This document shows positions 21,366-33,698 of a DNA stretch of 48,696 nt, piece after piece. The position numbers were made by a program, and so were the translations under genes. The DNA comes from Entrophospora sp. SA101 (lineage: Eukaryota > Glomeromycota > Glomeromycetes > Entrophosporales > Entrophosporaceae): NCBI GenBank assembly GCA_958430865.1, contig CAUDNR010003480.1:4217-52912 (forward strand), read 5' to 3'. Position 1 is the stretch's first letter. The number at the start of each line of letters is the position of its first letter. The notes beneath the pieces were generated by a model. The model made no database searches, was not told where the DNA came from, and saw nothing but the letters and a program-made list of their open reading frames with translations.

Positions 21366-23326
21366 TTGCATACTCACAAAAAAGAAATGATAATCTTACA
21401 AAAATTTTTAATTAATTTCCATTTCATTTGAATTAGGATTTGAAAAATGAACATCTTTATGAGGTTCCTCTACAAATTTTCTAATTTTTTTATATAAATA
21501 ATTAAAGGACATAATCAATCAATAATGATCTTTATCACAATAACCAAACCCTGAAAAGATTTTATTATTGCGCGATAAACGTTTATCACGTGGAAAAAAG
21601 GTTCATCAAATGGATGGATTCCGGAATTTTTTTTTTGGAATTTGCTACCCAACGAAAACAAAAAATTCTTTTCCAAAAAATTAAGTTTGAAAAACAGAAA
21701 TTTGCATGCTCTCTCCTTTTACTTTACTTTGCTTCTCGCTCGCTTAAAATTATTTAAGAAATCAAATATTCGCCGCAAGACACAAAATTGGTGAAAGAGT
21801 AAATCGCGCCAAAAACTAAACATAAGAAGAGGCAATGAGCAATAAACCTGTACGAAAACTATAAACTACGAATTTTAGAAGGAGGTCGTGACACGGCAAA
21901 TTTTCGATTTCTTTGTGTTGATAAACTACTCCCCCTCCCTCTCACTCTCTTCTCTCTACAAGTTTATAAGAAATGAAGCCTTTGCCGTACGACCCTAAAT
22001 TTACCAGAATAAGAAAAAAATTGCAAATCTGATTAAAATATGGAAACAACTTCAAAAATGGCAAGAAATAATTGCACATTAATCACGTGAAAGTCACGGA
22101 CGTATATTTAGAGAGGGTGGTTTTATATGATGAAGGGACTGGGAAAAGACCGCGCAGTGTAGAGTAGGGGGCGTGTGCATTTATAGCAGGAGCACTTATG
22201 AGTTCACTGTAGTTATTTATAATAAGTACTAAAACAAACCATTATTCATTTTGTAACTAAATTACCCATAATCATGTTTCTAAACAGAAATTAAATGTTT
22301 TTGTTCTTTTTGTGTCAATTGGAATCTTATTATCAACTGTATTTCTACGCTTAATTTGAAAGCTCGAATCCTTTTTTTTTTGCTATAGTTAATGTTAACA
22401 GGGGAAAAATTTGTATTTGCTACTTACGTAATATCCATATTTTAAAGATTACAAAGATATACAGTAGGTTTAAGAGAGATTTTTATATGATGGCATATAA
22501 TAAAAGTAAACTTTATCGATTATCGAGATTTTATTATGATTATGAATTATTGAATAGAATTTTAATATAACCGTCCTTGGTTCCTGAAAAAATTATGAAT
22601 TTAGGCGATTATGAATTTATCGAATATGAATTTAACGAGCTTTGACTACATATAAATGATACACGTAATAAATTTGTACTGAGATAAAATGGCGCATAAT
22701 TAATTCAAAGTCCTTTGACTGCTCAATGTTAATAATGTCCTTAATGAATATTTTAATTAGAGTAAATAAAAAGCTCATAATTCTTGGGAAGATTAAAGAA
22801 CACAATATTGATATATAGATTGAGGCTTTATAAATTGAGAATGCAAAATAATAAAGTTGTCTATTTGTGATTACTTAATAATAAAATTAATTTTTAAAAT
22901 AAAAGGACTCGCCGCCCATTCCAGAAGTTTTTCATTTTTGCCATAGTAACATATTTGGATTTATGAATTTTTTTCCACTTTGATCTTGATAATGAATAAA
23001 CAAATTTTTTTAAACGACGTTTATAATAATAATTGTAAATTTATCCTTTCATTTTTCTACTAATTTACATAATAATTAATATTATTATTGCTTACACAAA
23101 AATTATGGATTTAAAGACACTACGCCTAATAGTCCATGTTCAGGATAGAAAATCATTTGTGATCCAAAGAATGCAATCATTATTCAAAGAACAAATTAAT
23201 TATGGTTATCAAACTACCAAGTGAAGTTAATTTAAAAGGATCAACATTCGGTTGTTTTAGTCCACACATCAGGCTCGTGAAATGTTAGTTTTATTTATTA
23301 TTTATTGAATCTCATTAGATTCAGAT

Positions 23327-23503
23327 TAGTGTTGGTCGTCAAAACTATTTTGAAGAGACGAAAGTCAAAACTAAAATTAAAAGTTATATGTCAAAACTAA
23401 ATCAAAAGCCAATATTCAAAAATCAAAACTAGTTTCTACTTATGGTGAAACATTTTGATTTTCGTATGGTTGCGAAACCCTCTAGTTTTGGAAACCAACA
23501 CTA
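23327..23503. mobile_element. hAT-like MITE, duplicate
   Basis: Carried along within duplication copy B; identical arrangement to 6151-6327, including the ATTCAGAT flanks and the ATTCAG run to the right. It is not an independent insertion. Confidence 0.75.
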
Positions 23504-25061
23504 ATTCAGATTCAGATTCAGATTCAGATTCAATGCCCAATTTCTTGTTTACTTATGTTTTTAATAAATATTCTCCTGATACTAGTTATTTGATCCTCCG
23601 CAGCCTTTTCAATCAAAGAGATTTGCTACTTATCTAAACAAATTTTTTTGCAGTGAGATATTAATTTAACTTTTGCAACATCAAATAATAAATATCCATA
23701 AAACAACGATAACGGGATAGTGTATCTATCAATACAATTCTTGCAGAAAGTTTCCTAAATTGATATTTATTATTATTATTGTGTTTACATTAATAAAGGA
23801 TCTTCTTGATAATAAGGTTTTTCGTCTTTTATTCTTATCGTGCGTAGAATGTCGTTCTAAAAATTTGGCTTCCGCACATTAAATAATGCGTGTAACGTTA
23901 TACACATGTAAATGATATCAAAGAAAATTATTCCGCGCAAAAAAATTTTTTTAAGATTTGCTATATGAATCATATGAGTTCCACACATTTAAACTCAAAT
24001 ATTCAAAATTCCTTTTTAAATTTTTTTTTAAATTATTAAAAAGATTTTAGAGGATGACATAATATTAATATTAAATAAAGCTGTGTTATCGTATTTAATA
24101 CTTGTTAAATTTTGTACGTGGGATCATTAAACAAATACTCTTGGTATTGATTTTGATAAATAATAATTTAAATTTTTATTAATGATAAAGAGTACAGTGA
24201 TTAAACAACTCACATTTTAAACTTTCAGCAGTTAAAAGAATTTATTAAATAAAAGGATTTTACGATATAATAACTAAAGATAATATTTGTGGTTTAATTG
24301 AAATTGTAATTCCATTTGGTCTTAGCTCTAAAACCCAAGCATTAATTTATTTTTTCATTTGCACTTTTTCCTGAACTTACACGTCTATTGAAGACTTTTA
24401 ATTTTTTTTTAGTTTGTCATACATTGACAAATTTGTTATCTATCCCCTTTAACATTAATACATTCTGCATTTGCTGCAGTAGAAGCGAATTCTTTTGTCA
24501 TGATTATTTATTTATTAAATTAAACCATTGTATCCGGAGGGGATAACTATATATAATATGGTGTTTTACAGATAAGGTGGATAAGGAAGGTTATATATAT
24601 TTTTAACATAATGTTGGGGGAAAGTACGGTGTAGATCTTTAACAGGTCAGTTAAAACAAAATTTTAAAAAGTTCACTATTCAAACTTCAAAACTTATCGG
24701 CTAGCTTTTCTTAAACTAAAAATTGGCCGAATCTTAGCATTTTAAATTTTGTAAATTTTGTGTACCAATTTTTTCTAATTGATTGATAACATGTGGACCA
24801 CATGATGGTTCAATTAATAATAAACCAAAGTAACCGGTAAATGATGCAGCACTGGATGCCTTTAGATGCGCCTAATTTCCTATTCTATTTTATTAAATAT
24901 TTAATTATAATATTGATAATCTGATGATTTTGAAACGAAGCATTACATTCTTATTGATCAATTTAATGATCGAGCAAAACAATTGACCAACTTTTAAAGA
25001 AAGGTTCCTTTTGGTTTCACATGCAACAGATACATAGATTGTCAATAACGATTTTTGAGGC

Positions 25062-26355
25062 TCAAATCATCTAGTTGTCCTGTTTCTTAAAAAAGTAGAT
25101 CTCTCGGGATGTGATGCAATGAAAAAATTTAGGGCACGAGTGGGAATTCCTATCTACGTTCACCTAGTGATGGGCAAGTTGCAATGTAAAGTTTTGATTT
25201 TATTAATATTGAGTTTTAAACGTCAATCACAGTTTTATCAATTTGCAGAAGGTAAGAGGTAATAATAATAAAAATGTCAAGACTTTTTACACAGTTTATT
25301 ATAGAAATTCCCTCTGATTGGCCAATTTAATTTTCACGTGCGTGAATTTACAGATTTCATTTCCACGCCAATGTTTTAAATTCCAAAAAGAAAATTTTTG
25401 TCATAAACAGGCTTGCTTATTCCTTATTATCTATTTTCTTTCCCATTGATACGATCACCATCTGCTAAACCTACTATATCTACACCATACATATAAAATC
25501 AACTATCGTTTTAAGATTATTTCCTAGTTATTCCAAGTTTTAACAGATATGATTCTTTCAGATATGAATTTATGCAAAAAAATTTTTAATAATAGAAGTC
25601 AAAAAAATATATGGTGCAGATCTTTGCATCATATGCAGATAATTCCAAATTTGGTTGGCACCAGCGCCCAACGAATAGTCCTATGCCCTGTCCCTCTCAA
25701 CTAATCAGTGTCTAGAACTTGCGATGATCCATCCATTTATGCTTACACCAATTTAGTTGATTATTTAGCAATATTTCGGTGGGGCAATTGGCGCGTGTAA
25801 CGTGACACTTGGTATTTTTTCTGCACAAATTTTGTACTAGCTTATAGTACAGCCAATATATAGAATTAGATTTGATAATCACCAAATTTGGTAAGCACCC
25901 GGACACAACACTTGGCTCCATATGTAAAAAATGAATTTAACAAGACTCACGGCTGCAGTTTTGAAAATGTTTGAATTTGAATAGTGTGTTGCGCAGTCAA
26001 TTGTAAATTTCAATCTCATAATTTGTAAGAACTTACATAAATACAAATATTTAAGAACATATAAACAGCTTAATGGTAATTCACGTCTTGTTTAAAAATT
26101 CCTTTTTTTAGTTTTTTTTTTTTCAATTACTGATTTGTAGAATGGAACGTTTTTCCATATATATAAAAAAATTAAAAATTAAAAAAATCAATTCTCGATT
26201 CTTTTTCTTATTTTAATGAGATTCGACAAGAAAATATTTATCGTCTCTTATTTCTAATCTACATCCTAAAACTAAACTTTAAAAGCTTTAAAGTTTACCA
26301 AGATTTTATATGAACTAACTTCCTTCTATTGAATTTGTTGTTGTTGTTGTTGTTA

Positions 26356-26387
<32 letters not shown>

Positions 26388-28088
26388 AATTATAATTATT
26401 ATTATTATTATTTTATTATTAGTAAAAAAATTAAAATTGCAAAGATTCAATTGCAGATGCTTTTTTGTCGTGTTTTTTTTTGTTAAAAAAAAAAAAACTA
26501 TAAAATAATAATAGTAAAGAGGGATTTAAGCCAATTTAAGTAAATGGTAAATGAGAATTATGTTATTTATTTTTGTTGCTGCTCCTAATTAAATATGGAT
26601 CGGGTAACAGAACTGGGATACCATGTATATATATTATAATGATTGGATGATGATTACGATGATTATTAATTTAAATCAATCATAGTATTAGTTTACATAT
26701 GATTTCTTGTTTTTAAACTTGTTTCCAGATTATTATTTCACAAATATTTTTATAGTGATGTTGTACATTCTTCGTGATTTACTAGATTTGTAAATCCTAT
26801 TTCTGCATTAATATTCCTCCTACTCATATTTTTCCCACTTTTCTTTCGTTCTCTCACTCTTTCACATAAAAACCACATAATTAATTGATAAAATTAAAAT
26901 TAATTTACCTATAAAAACACACAAAAACACACATTATATTACATACACATACATAAAAATCATATAATAATAAATATAATTAATAGATGCACGCTCACTC
27001 GCAAGCAAGTGTGGTGGTGTGTGAGTGTTAAGAGTGTACGTACCCTGACCAAGCAAACATTCTTTTTTAATAAAGTTTCTGTGTAAATCCTAAAATTAAA
27101 TTTTTTTGGGGTAACGTAACACTTTAAAAGATCCCTTGAAATACATCTAATTGCTAAACTGTCTGTAGTCGGAAAATAGGCCGTGCTGGGATGGATGGCT
27201 TGTGTGATTTCCTTTTTTTTTAAATAATATATATTCGGAAAAAGATTCTTAAATATTATACCGAAATAATAGTAAATAAATATTTGCTTACAAAATTGTT
27301 TTTTCATAATAGTAAATAAAACAATAAAGGTAGGTATACGCGAAATATACTACTTTTTTTTAATATATCTGTTGATAGAATTGATCGTCGTCCATCGTCG
27401 TTAATCAATCAAATCAACAACCAACAACCATCAACTTATCCGATCAATGACTCTCCTCTCCTCAATATTATTATTACGAGTTGAAAAGTCTACTAGTCCA
27501 AGCGATAATGACGTAATAAATCCAAATTTAAATTAAATTGTGCAATCAATTTTAAATATTTATGCTAACTAATTAAGGTTTTTGATTACATTTTTAATGC
27601 TCAGTTTGATTTAGTCTGTATATTTTAATCGATTTATTGCCGCCATTCTTTACACTTTACTTGCTTTATTCACAAACCATTGATGCATATCAGGTAACAC
27701 AAAGGTCTTACAACGATCATTTCCATAGAATTTTCTGGATGGATACTCTCCTCCCTCCTTCGCTTTTACTCCTTTTAATTGATTAATTGGTTGATTTCGA
27801 ATCATATATAACAAACATTAAACGATTTAATAATTTGATGTGAATCATGGGATATTTTGTTTCTTATTTGTTAAATCAGAAAAGGTTCCATGCACATAAA
27901 TGAATTTCGGGGAAAATTGAAGAGTTTTATTATTTAAATGTGGGAAAAATTTTAATTATAAAAATAATGCTGTGATACACGTGGAACCAAATTAAAGAAT
28001 TCAAAAAAGTAAAAAAAAAAATACACACACGACACCTCATCATCATCACCACCATCATCACCATCACCATCACCACCATCACCACCAT

Positions 28089-28120
<32 letters not shown>

Positions 28121-28406
28121 TCATCACCATCGTCGTCGTCGTCATCATCGTAGTCGTTGTCGTTATCGTCGTCGTCGTCCAATCAATCAATCACTCACTT
28201 ATCAATTTAAATTTATTTATACATACACATATACATATTTTAAATTTGAGTTTAAAACATTTAAATACTGCCGAAGCTATTAACAGTATGAACAATTATT
28301 ATTTGTAATACTAAAATTTTACGTAATAGTTCACTAGTATACTAATATACTAACTAATAGACAATAATAACATATTAATAATATACTAGTCCATAAATAT
28401 ACTACT
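25062..28406. other. Intergenic region with microsatellites and weak element remnants
   Basis: No gene is supported. At 25305-25385, CTCTGATTGGCCAATTTAAT and TTCACGTGCGTGAATTT are a diverged, inverted match to the middle of the MITE at 33547-33695. At about 25613-25922, TATGGTGC on the left and its inverted counterpart GGCTCCATA on the right may bound another decayed element. 26335-26421 is a (TTG)n/(ATT)n microsatellite. Around 28330-28406 there are many ACTAGTA/TACTAG motifs. Frames at 25712-25921 (69 codons) and 26960-27307 (115 codons) on the minus strand show no recognisable features. Confidence 0.5.
28038..28179. repeat. CAT/CAC/CGT trinucleotide microsatellite
   Basis: An interrupted array of CAT, CAC and GTC/CGT triplets. 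Minus-strand frames over it encode runs of Met/Val or Asp/Gly and are artefacts of the repeat. Confidence 0.9.
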
Positions 28407-29204
28407 AGGTAGTAACATACTAGCGAAAATTAGTTACTTATTAACTTTTTTAAACCATATGATGTAATTAGCACTATCACGTATTCATACAATTGTCAAT
28501 AGAAATGTCGAACGAAGCCGCATTAAATTTATATTAATATCTGTTAAATATTTCCAACTTCCCCACAACAAATCATTATTTATTATTGTAATAAATGGGA
28601 TTGATGATTACTGAAATGATGTATTGTTATTCTACATAAAATAATTATTATTATTGTTTATATTATTACATAATAATAATATATAAAATGTATAATATAA
28701 AAAAATCCCTATTGCCATTCTATTTCAAATAACGGATATGTATATATGTGACTAAAAATAATTGTTTCAAGGGTTTAATGTGATAATCGCCACGATGCTT
28801 ACTGTTAAATCAATCACACACACAACAAAATCTATTTTAAAATCATAAATTTTATCAACAACAAGCTTTGTGACTTTTTGAACTCCCTTTTCCTACCTAT
28901 TACATATAAAAAAAGTATTTACTTTAAAATCATGATTTCAGGATTTTCTTATCCAAATATTACTTTTGTATGACCAAATAATATTTTTAAAAATATAAAT
29001 ACTTTGTCTTTTTTGTTTTGGGAATCAAAAAATTTTTTATTCTTTTCGTAAAAAGATTTAATTTTAAAATTAATTTTATTTAAAAAAATTTTAAAATATC
29101 TTTTTAATCTAAATCTAAATAAAATAAATAAAATAAATTTTTTATCAAAAAAATCATTAATAATTAAAATAATTATATAATAATATTATATAATATTTAT
29201 TTTG

Positions 29205-29277
29205 ATTTTTATCTCTCTTTTCTTTTTTCTTCCTTCCCTCCTTTCCCTTCTTCGTTATTATCTTTTCCTCTTAATAT
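29205..29277 (+). promoter_or_regulatory. Pyrimidine-rich leader of sestrin copy 1
   Basis: A C/T-rich tract (CTTCCTTCCCTCCTTTCCCT core near 29228-29247) lies about 120-190 bp before the start codon, as is common just upstream of fungal transcription starts. A TTGCAG at 29383-29388, eight bases before the ATG, could be the acceptor of a 5' UTR intron. The same elements precede copy 2 at about 39724-39796. Confidence 0.4.
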
Positions 29278-29396
29278 AATAATCAATCAATCAATCCTCT
29301 CATTCACTCATTCATTCAATCAGAAACGTTAATTAAATTGTTAACGCACATTGAATTATTTGTATTTATTGGTTATTCATTATTGCAGCGGAAAAA

Positions 29397-32300
29397 ATGG
29401 CGTCACTTTCTAGATATAATATAGCATTATTTGATGGATTGTTAAATGATAATTTAAATGAACGTGCTGAAGTGATTAGACTAATTAATCGATGGGCAAA
29501 AACCTGTGCAAAAAAGTGCTATCCTCAACAAATAAGCGATATTACCACTAAGAATAATAGTGATTATATCACTATAACTTCACCACATTTACCTAAAAGA
29601 TCTCCGGTATCAGATGATTCTTTTAATAATAATAATAACAACAACAATAATAGTGGCGGTGACGGTGATGACGAAGAAGAAGAAGAAGAAGAAGAAGAAG
29701 AAGAAGAAGAAGAAGAAGACGAAAATGTAAATAATAATCTTAATAATAGTGAAGAAACTTCTATTCCTTCACCAATATTCACTGATGATTCAACTTCTGT
29801 TGCCTCAGTATCTTCTTACAATGCCTCACCAAACGTAAAAGAAGATGTTCCTAATCATAATGTACAACAAGAAGAAAATGTTAAAATAAATGCAAACATA
29901 ATTGCAGAAGGTAATTTTAAAAATTATAATGATATAATACGAGAAAAACAAGTGGAGGAAGATGAAGATAATTCTATAAAAGATCAAAAAGATATGCTAA
30001 GATTATCAATTCTAACAATCTTAAGAATGTCAATTGATTGTCCTTTTCAAGATGTTAGACGTTCTTTTAGAAAACTTCTTGATAAATTAAAGGTGAGGAT
30101 TCTTTAAATTTATTATTACTTTGAATTAAAGAAATGGCGCATACAAATATGTATGCATGCATTTATATATGCATTACATGAAAAAGTAGGAAAATTGAAA
30201 TAAAAATGTAAGTTTTTAATATATAATTATGATTATTTTTTAATTTAAAATTTTCTATTTTTCATATCTAATTTATATATACATATATATATGTATATTT
30301 TTTTTTAAAAGTTGCTTAAATTTTTTTAATTTAAAAAATAACCAGAACTTCTTACATATATATAATATGAAGATTGATTTAAAAAAAAATAATAAATATA
30401 AAATTTGAAAGGAATTATTTTCTCAAATTTTTAAATTTTTTTTTAAAAAAAAATTTAAATTTATATATTAGAATATTGGTGTTCCTGTTCCGTTACCAAT
30501 CCATCCAAATCCATCATTTTACATTCCGTCTGAAGATATTCTAACATTGGAATGGCCACAAACCGAATATTACTCATCAGCAACAACATCCACACCCTCA
30601 TTTTTAAAATCCCCCACTTCATCAATTACTTCATCAACTGCTTCCTCCTCATTTGATGACGGCTATCTAACAAGAATCGATCCACCACCAAACACTCCAA
30701 TTGTTTCTACTGCTAGCATGAGCACTAATAACGACAGTGATAAAGAAGCGGAGAATAATTCTTCCATCTTGTCATCACATCTAATCACGTCATCAATTGC
30801 TGTTAAACAACCTGATGATTTAACAAGGAAATTGTTGGTAACCACTTTCGTGAAAATTGGCAGGCTAAGCCATTTCTACAGAGTTTTATCTTATTTTCCT
30901 AGTTTCATGGAAAAGTTTCAAAGAACTTATAACGAAATAATTAGAAATTCTACTGTTCTACAAAAGGAGTGGAAATTCTATATCGGAATTATGGTGACTA
31001 TATGTATATTTTTTAGTTGATAAAAGGAAAAATCATTATTATTAATTTTTAAAACACTCGCTAATTTATCTCTTCTCTCTCACAAAATGAATAATAATGA
31101 TGATGATGATAATAAATAGGCAGCATCACAGCATAAATGTCAATATTTGGTTTCATTATTAAGAAATGAATATTTAATAATAGGCGGTGACCCAAAATGG
31201 TTAGAATCATTGGATAATGCTCCCAGGAAAATAAGAAACCTTTCAGCTCTAAATACAATCCTGGCACATCAACCTTGGCGTTTAAAACCACTAGATATCG
31301 CCAGATTGATTAAAGGTTCAAAGGATCGTCAAGATAATTGGGCAATTACGGAAATTGTTCATGTCATTTTGTTATTATCTACATTTCACAGTATGAGTAG
31401 TTATGTGTTGGGCTGTGGAATAGTACCCGAATATGATAGTATTGGTGGCAATTATGAAGATGTATCGTTTAATAATGCTGACAACGTTGATGGCGGCAAT
31501 AGCGATTATAAAGCCATTGGACTTTTGGGTGATATTGAAGAAATTAATCCAGACGTAGGTGCTGGTTTAGGTGTTAAACTCACAATAGACGATGATTCTT
31601 CTATTCATTCAATCAAAGATATTGATGACGGTGATATTAATAATAGTAATATTGGTGACTCTAATAACAATGATACTTCGGTAAAACATACAACTCAATT
31701 AATTAAAAGATTAAAAAATAAAAAAGATTTGCAAATATCTTCTTCTTCTCCCTCTTCAAATGACACTAATGTTAATAAAAACAAAAATAATAATGCCAAT
31801 GACAGCGAGAATAAAAGTAACAACAAGGATGACAATAATAACGATTATTATGAGTCACGATTATCTTCTACACCTAAACTCTGTAAATTTGAAAATTGCG
31901 ATGAAGAAACTTTTACAAGCGATTCTCCAAATGACCCATTTCCTTCGTCCTTTTTTGCAGATCAACAACCATCATCCTCATCGTTATCTGTACATGGCCA
32001 CGACTTTAGAAACAACACTGATAGTCAATTTCTTCCTTCGTTGCCATCAGTTCCACAACTTTCAAACCAGCACGTTGAAGATTTCTCAAGATTTGCTGAT
32101 TCATCGGTCGAGATTTCATATGAAGATTTCAATATAAACAGTGACGAATATTCTGTGTTCAAATTACAGGACTATTGTTGGAAAGATCATGGCGCACTAA
32201 TGGTAAATAATTTTTTGCCAGGTCTAGGTGATTTGCTGGATGATGAATTCCAAGAAGCCAAAGAACTTAACGACTATTATAGCCTATTCCAATCATATAC

Positions 32301-32643
32301 ACAACAAAATAATGATTTGGATGTGGCTCCATTACGACAAGCAATCTGGTATTACGTGCAACGATTATATGGGTTATCAAAAGATGATTATGATTATAGT
32401 GACATAAGAAATTTGTTGAATTCCAAATTTAAAATGTTCCTTAAAAAAGTTTGTTGTACACCAGAAAACTTAACTATCAACGATTGGAGAAATGTCGGGT
32501 TTCAATTGCGATCTGAAGAAAAATGCCATGTCAATTTGATTGCCATTGAGTCAAGGAAACAATCTGAGCTTATTTATGGATTATGGTGTGTGATGAAGTG
32601 TCAAAATGGTAAATATGATTTACAGGATGATGATCAAAAATAA
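29397..32643 (+). CDS. Sestrin (PA26 family), copy 1, three exons
   Basis: Joined exons 29397-30092, 30472-30993 and 31120-32643 give 913 aa; introns are 379 and 126 bp, GT-AG, both phase 0. Sestrin hallmarks occur in order: a helical region ending KIGRLSHFYRVLSYFPSFME; C413-Q-Y415 with LVSLL; GGDPKWL (about 428); TILAHQPW (about 452); VLGCGI (about 503); YCWKDHG (about 756); LRQAIW with R812; DDYDY (828 on); EEKCHVNL with E873. These match the N-terminal AhpD-like and C-terminal halves of animal sestrins. Animal sestrins (about 480 aa) restrain TORC1 through GATOR2; the extra length here is disordered: a poly-Glu run at 93-107 and a Ser/Asn/Asp-rich insert at about 515-735. The position of the catalytic His (C+7) holds Leu420. 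ATG context AAAAAATGGCG. Family call is firm; function in a fungus is inferred. Confidence 0.9.
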
Positions 32644-33546
32644 TTATCGGGAAGATTGATCAATCGTGTTTTATAGTTATATAGATTTTTAGGAAAATTT
32701 TATATATTATATATAGACAATATAAAAAAAATTATACATATTATATATGCTAAAAACAAAAACAAAAATAGACTATTTTTTTTAATTTTTTTTCTTATAA
32801 AAAAAATTTATGTAAAAAAAAAAATTAATATTATAATATAATATTTATATATATATATTTATATATAAATACAAATAAGCATTTATTTTTTTTAAAAAAA
32901 AATATATTACAAAAAAATCAAAAATCAAGCTTTATTACAATAAATAAGCGTTAAATTTTACAATGACATGCTTGCATTGTCGTGTATACAAAAATTAAGG
33001 GTGTAGATTATGGCATGAAAAGCAATTTTAAGTTAATTCCACCACTATGTACAACTTTTCAGTTGGAATATTCTTGTATTAGATTATACCTCAATCAAAT
33101 GATAAAGATCCATGTCTTATACCAGATCAACATCATAGAGTCGGTTTTATGATTTCGGTGAAATAAAATTTAGGCTTTTACCAAATTTAGAAAATTTGAA
33201 ATCATGTCATGTAACGTCGATCACGGCGAAATAGTATTTATTTACCATTTACCGTTTCATTCTCATTCTCATTCACACGCTGTCTCTGCTTTTTTAATAC
33301 GTCACATCTATTTGAGGCAATTATGTCTAAATTCGTAAAGGAAATGATTTTAAGTAATAAAATTTGGTAATAAAAGAATAATCCCATTAGCATGCTGTAA
33401 CAAAACTGGGAAAATGAAACATTATGTCACAAAAAATTTCAGGGATCAAATTATTTAACATCACCAACATAATGTTATTTTTCTTTGTTCCTTGGTAATT
33501 TTTAATTACTCAATACCCTTTATATAATATAGGTAAAGTAATCATA
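32644..33546. other. 3' flank of sestrin copy 1
   Basis: No gene. AT-rich 3' region with TA-rich runs (about 32830-32875). From about 33000, GGGTGTAGATTATGGCATGA followed by AAAGCAATTTTAAGTTA resembles the left arm of the MITE at 37695-37945 (GGGTGTGGACAATAG, AAAGCAATTTTGAGTTA) and may be a decayed relative. An exact duplicate lies at 43163-44065. Confidence 0.45.
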
Positions 33547-33695
33547 TGTTGTGCGTGAATTTGGAATCTGCGTCAATTTGAAATTCACGCGCGTGAATTT
33601 CAAATTAGCCAATCAGAATTTTGTATTCAAACACTCACCCCAAAATTTAATTGGTAAATTTCAAATTGACACAAATTTGATTTTCACGCACAACA
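33547..33695. mobile_element. TA-flanked MITE (Tc1/mariner-like) with internal palindrome
   Basis: A 149-bp element starting TGTTGTGCGTGAATTT and ending with the inverted ATTTTCACGCACAACA type sequence. Inverted arms share about 40 bp with mismatches, including GTCAATTTGAAATT. TA dinucleotides flank it (33545-33546 and 33696-33697). A perfect 32-bp palindrome occupies 33575-33606 (half-site AATTTGAAATTCACGC). The TA duplication suggests a Tc1/mariner-type non-autonomous element. Its right end coincides with the edge of duplication 2. Confidence 0.65.
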
Positions 33696-33698
33696 TAT

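Larger units (their letters stand above)
18684..25061. repeat. Segmental duplication 1, copy B
   Basis: Near-identical to 1508-7884 (see that entry). It starts at the N gap and ends inside continuous sequence, where CTCAAATCATC replaces CTGTAGTACC of copy A. Gene-free DNA within it, including the E-box/GC patch (about 21566-22216) and AT-rich stretches, has the same content as copy A. Confidence 0.95.
28407..33698. repeat. Segmental duplication 2, copy 1 (5.3 kb, sestrin)
   Basis: Matches 38926-44217 at a constant offset of 10519. I saw three single-base differences: A/T at 29078/39597, A/T at 33373/43892 and C/A at 33689/44208. All sestrin frames are identical in the two copies. The left edge is at AGGTAGTAACATACTAGCG; the right edge is at AACATAT, directly at the end of the MITE at 33547-33695. 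Confidence 0.95.

Noticed and set aside
25712..25921. 69-codon minus-strand frame with several Cys and Trp
   Set aside because: Lies within a region with possible inverted ends, no homology recognised, and no splice context; treated as chance.
27930..28190. Met/Val-rich and Asp/Gly-rich minus-strand frames
   Set aside because: Products of the CAT/CAC microsatellite with no other coding signs.
29564..29782. Poly-Ser/Leu minus-strand frame
   Set aside because: Antisense of the poly-Glu and Asn runs of sestrin exon 1; the same holds at 40083-40301.
31760..32137. 125-codon plus-strand frame inside sestrin exon 3
   Set aside because: Shadow frame of the Asn/Asp-rich insert; the sestrin frame is continuous through it.
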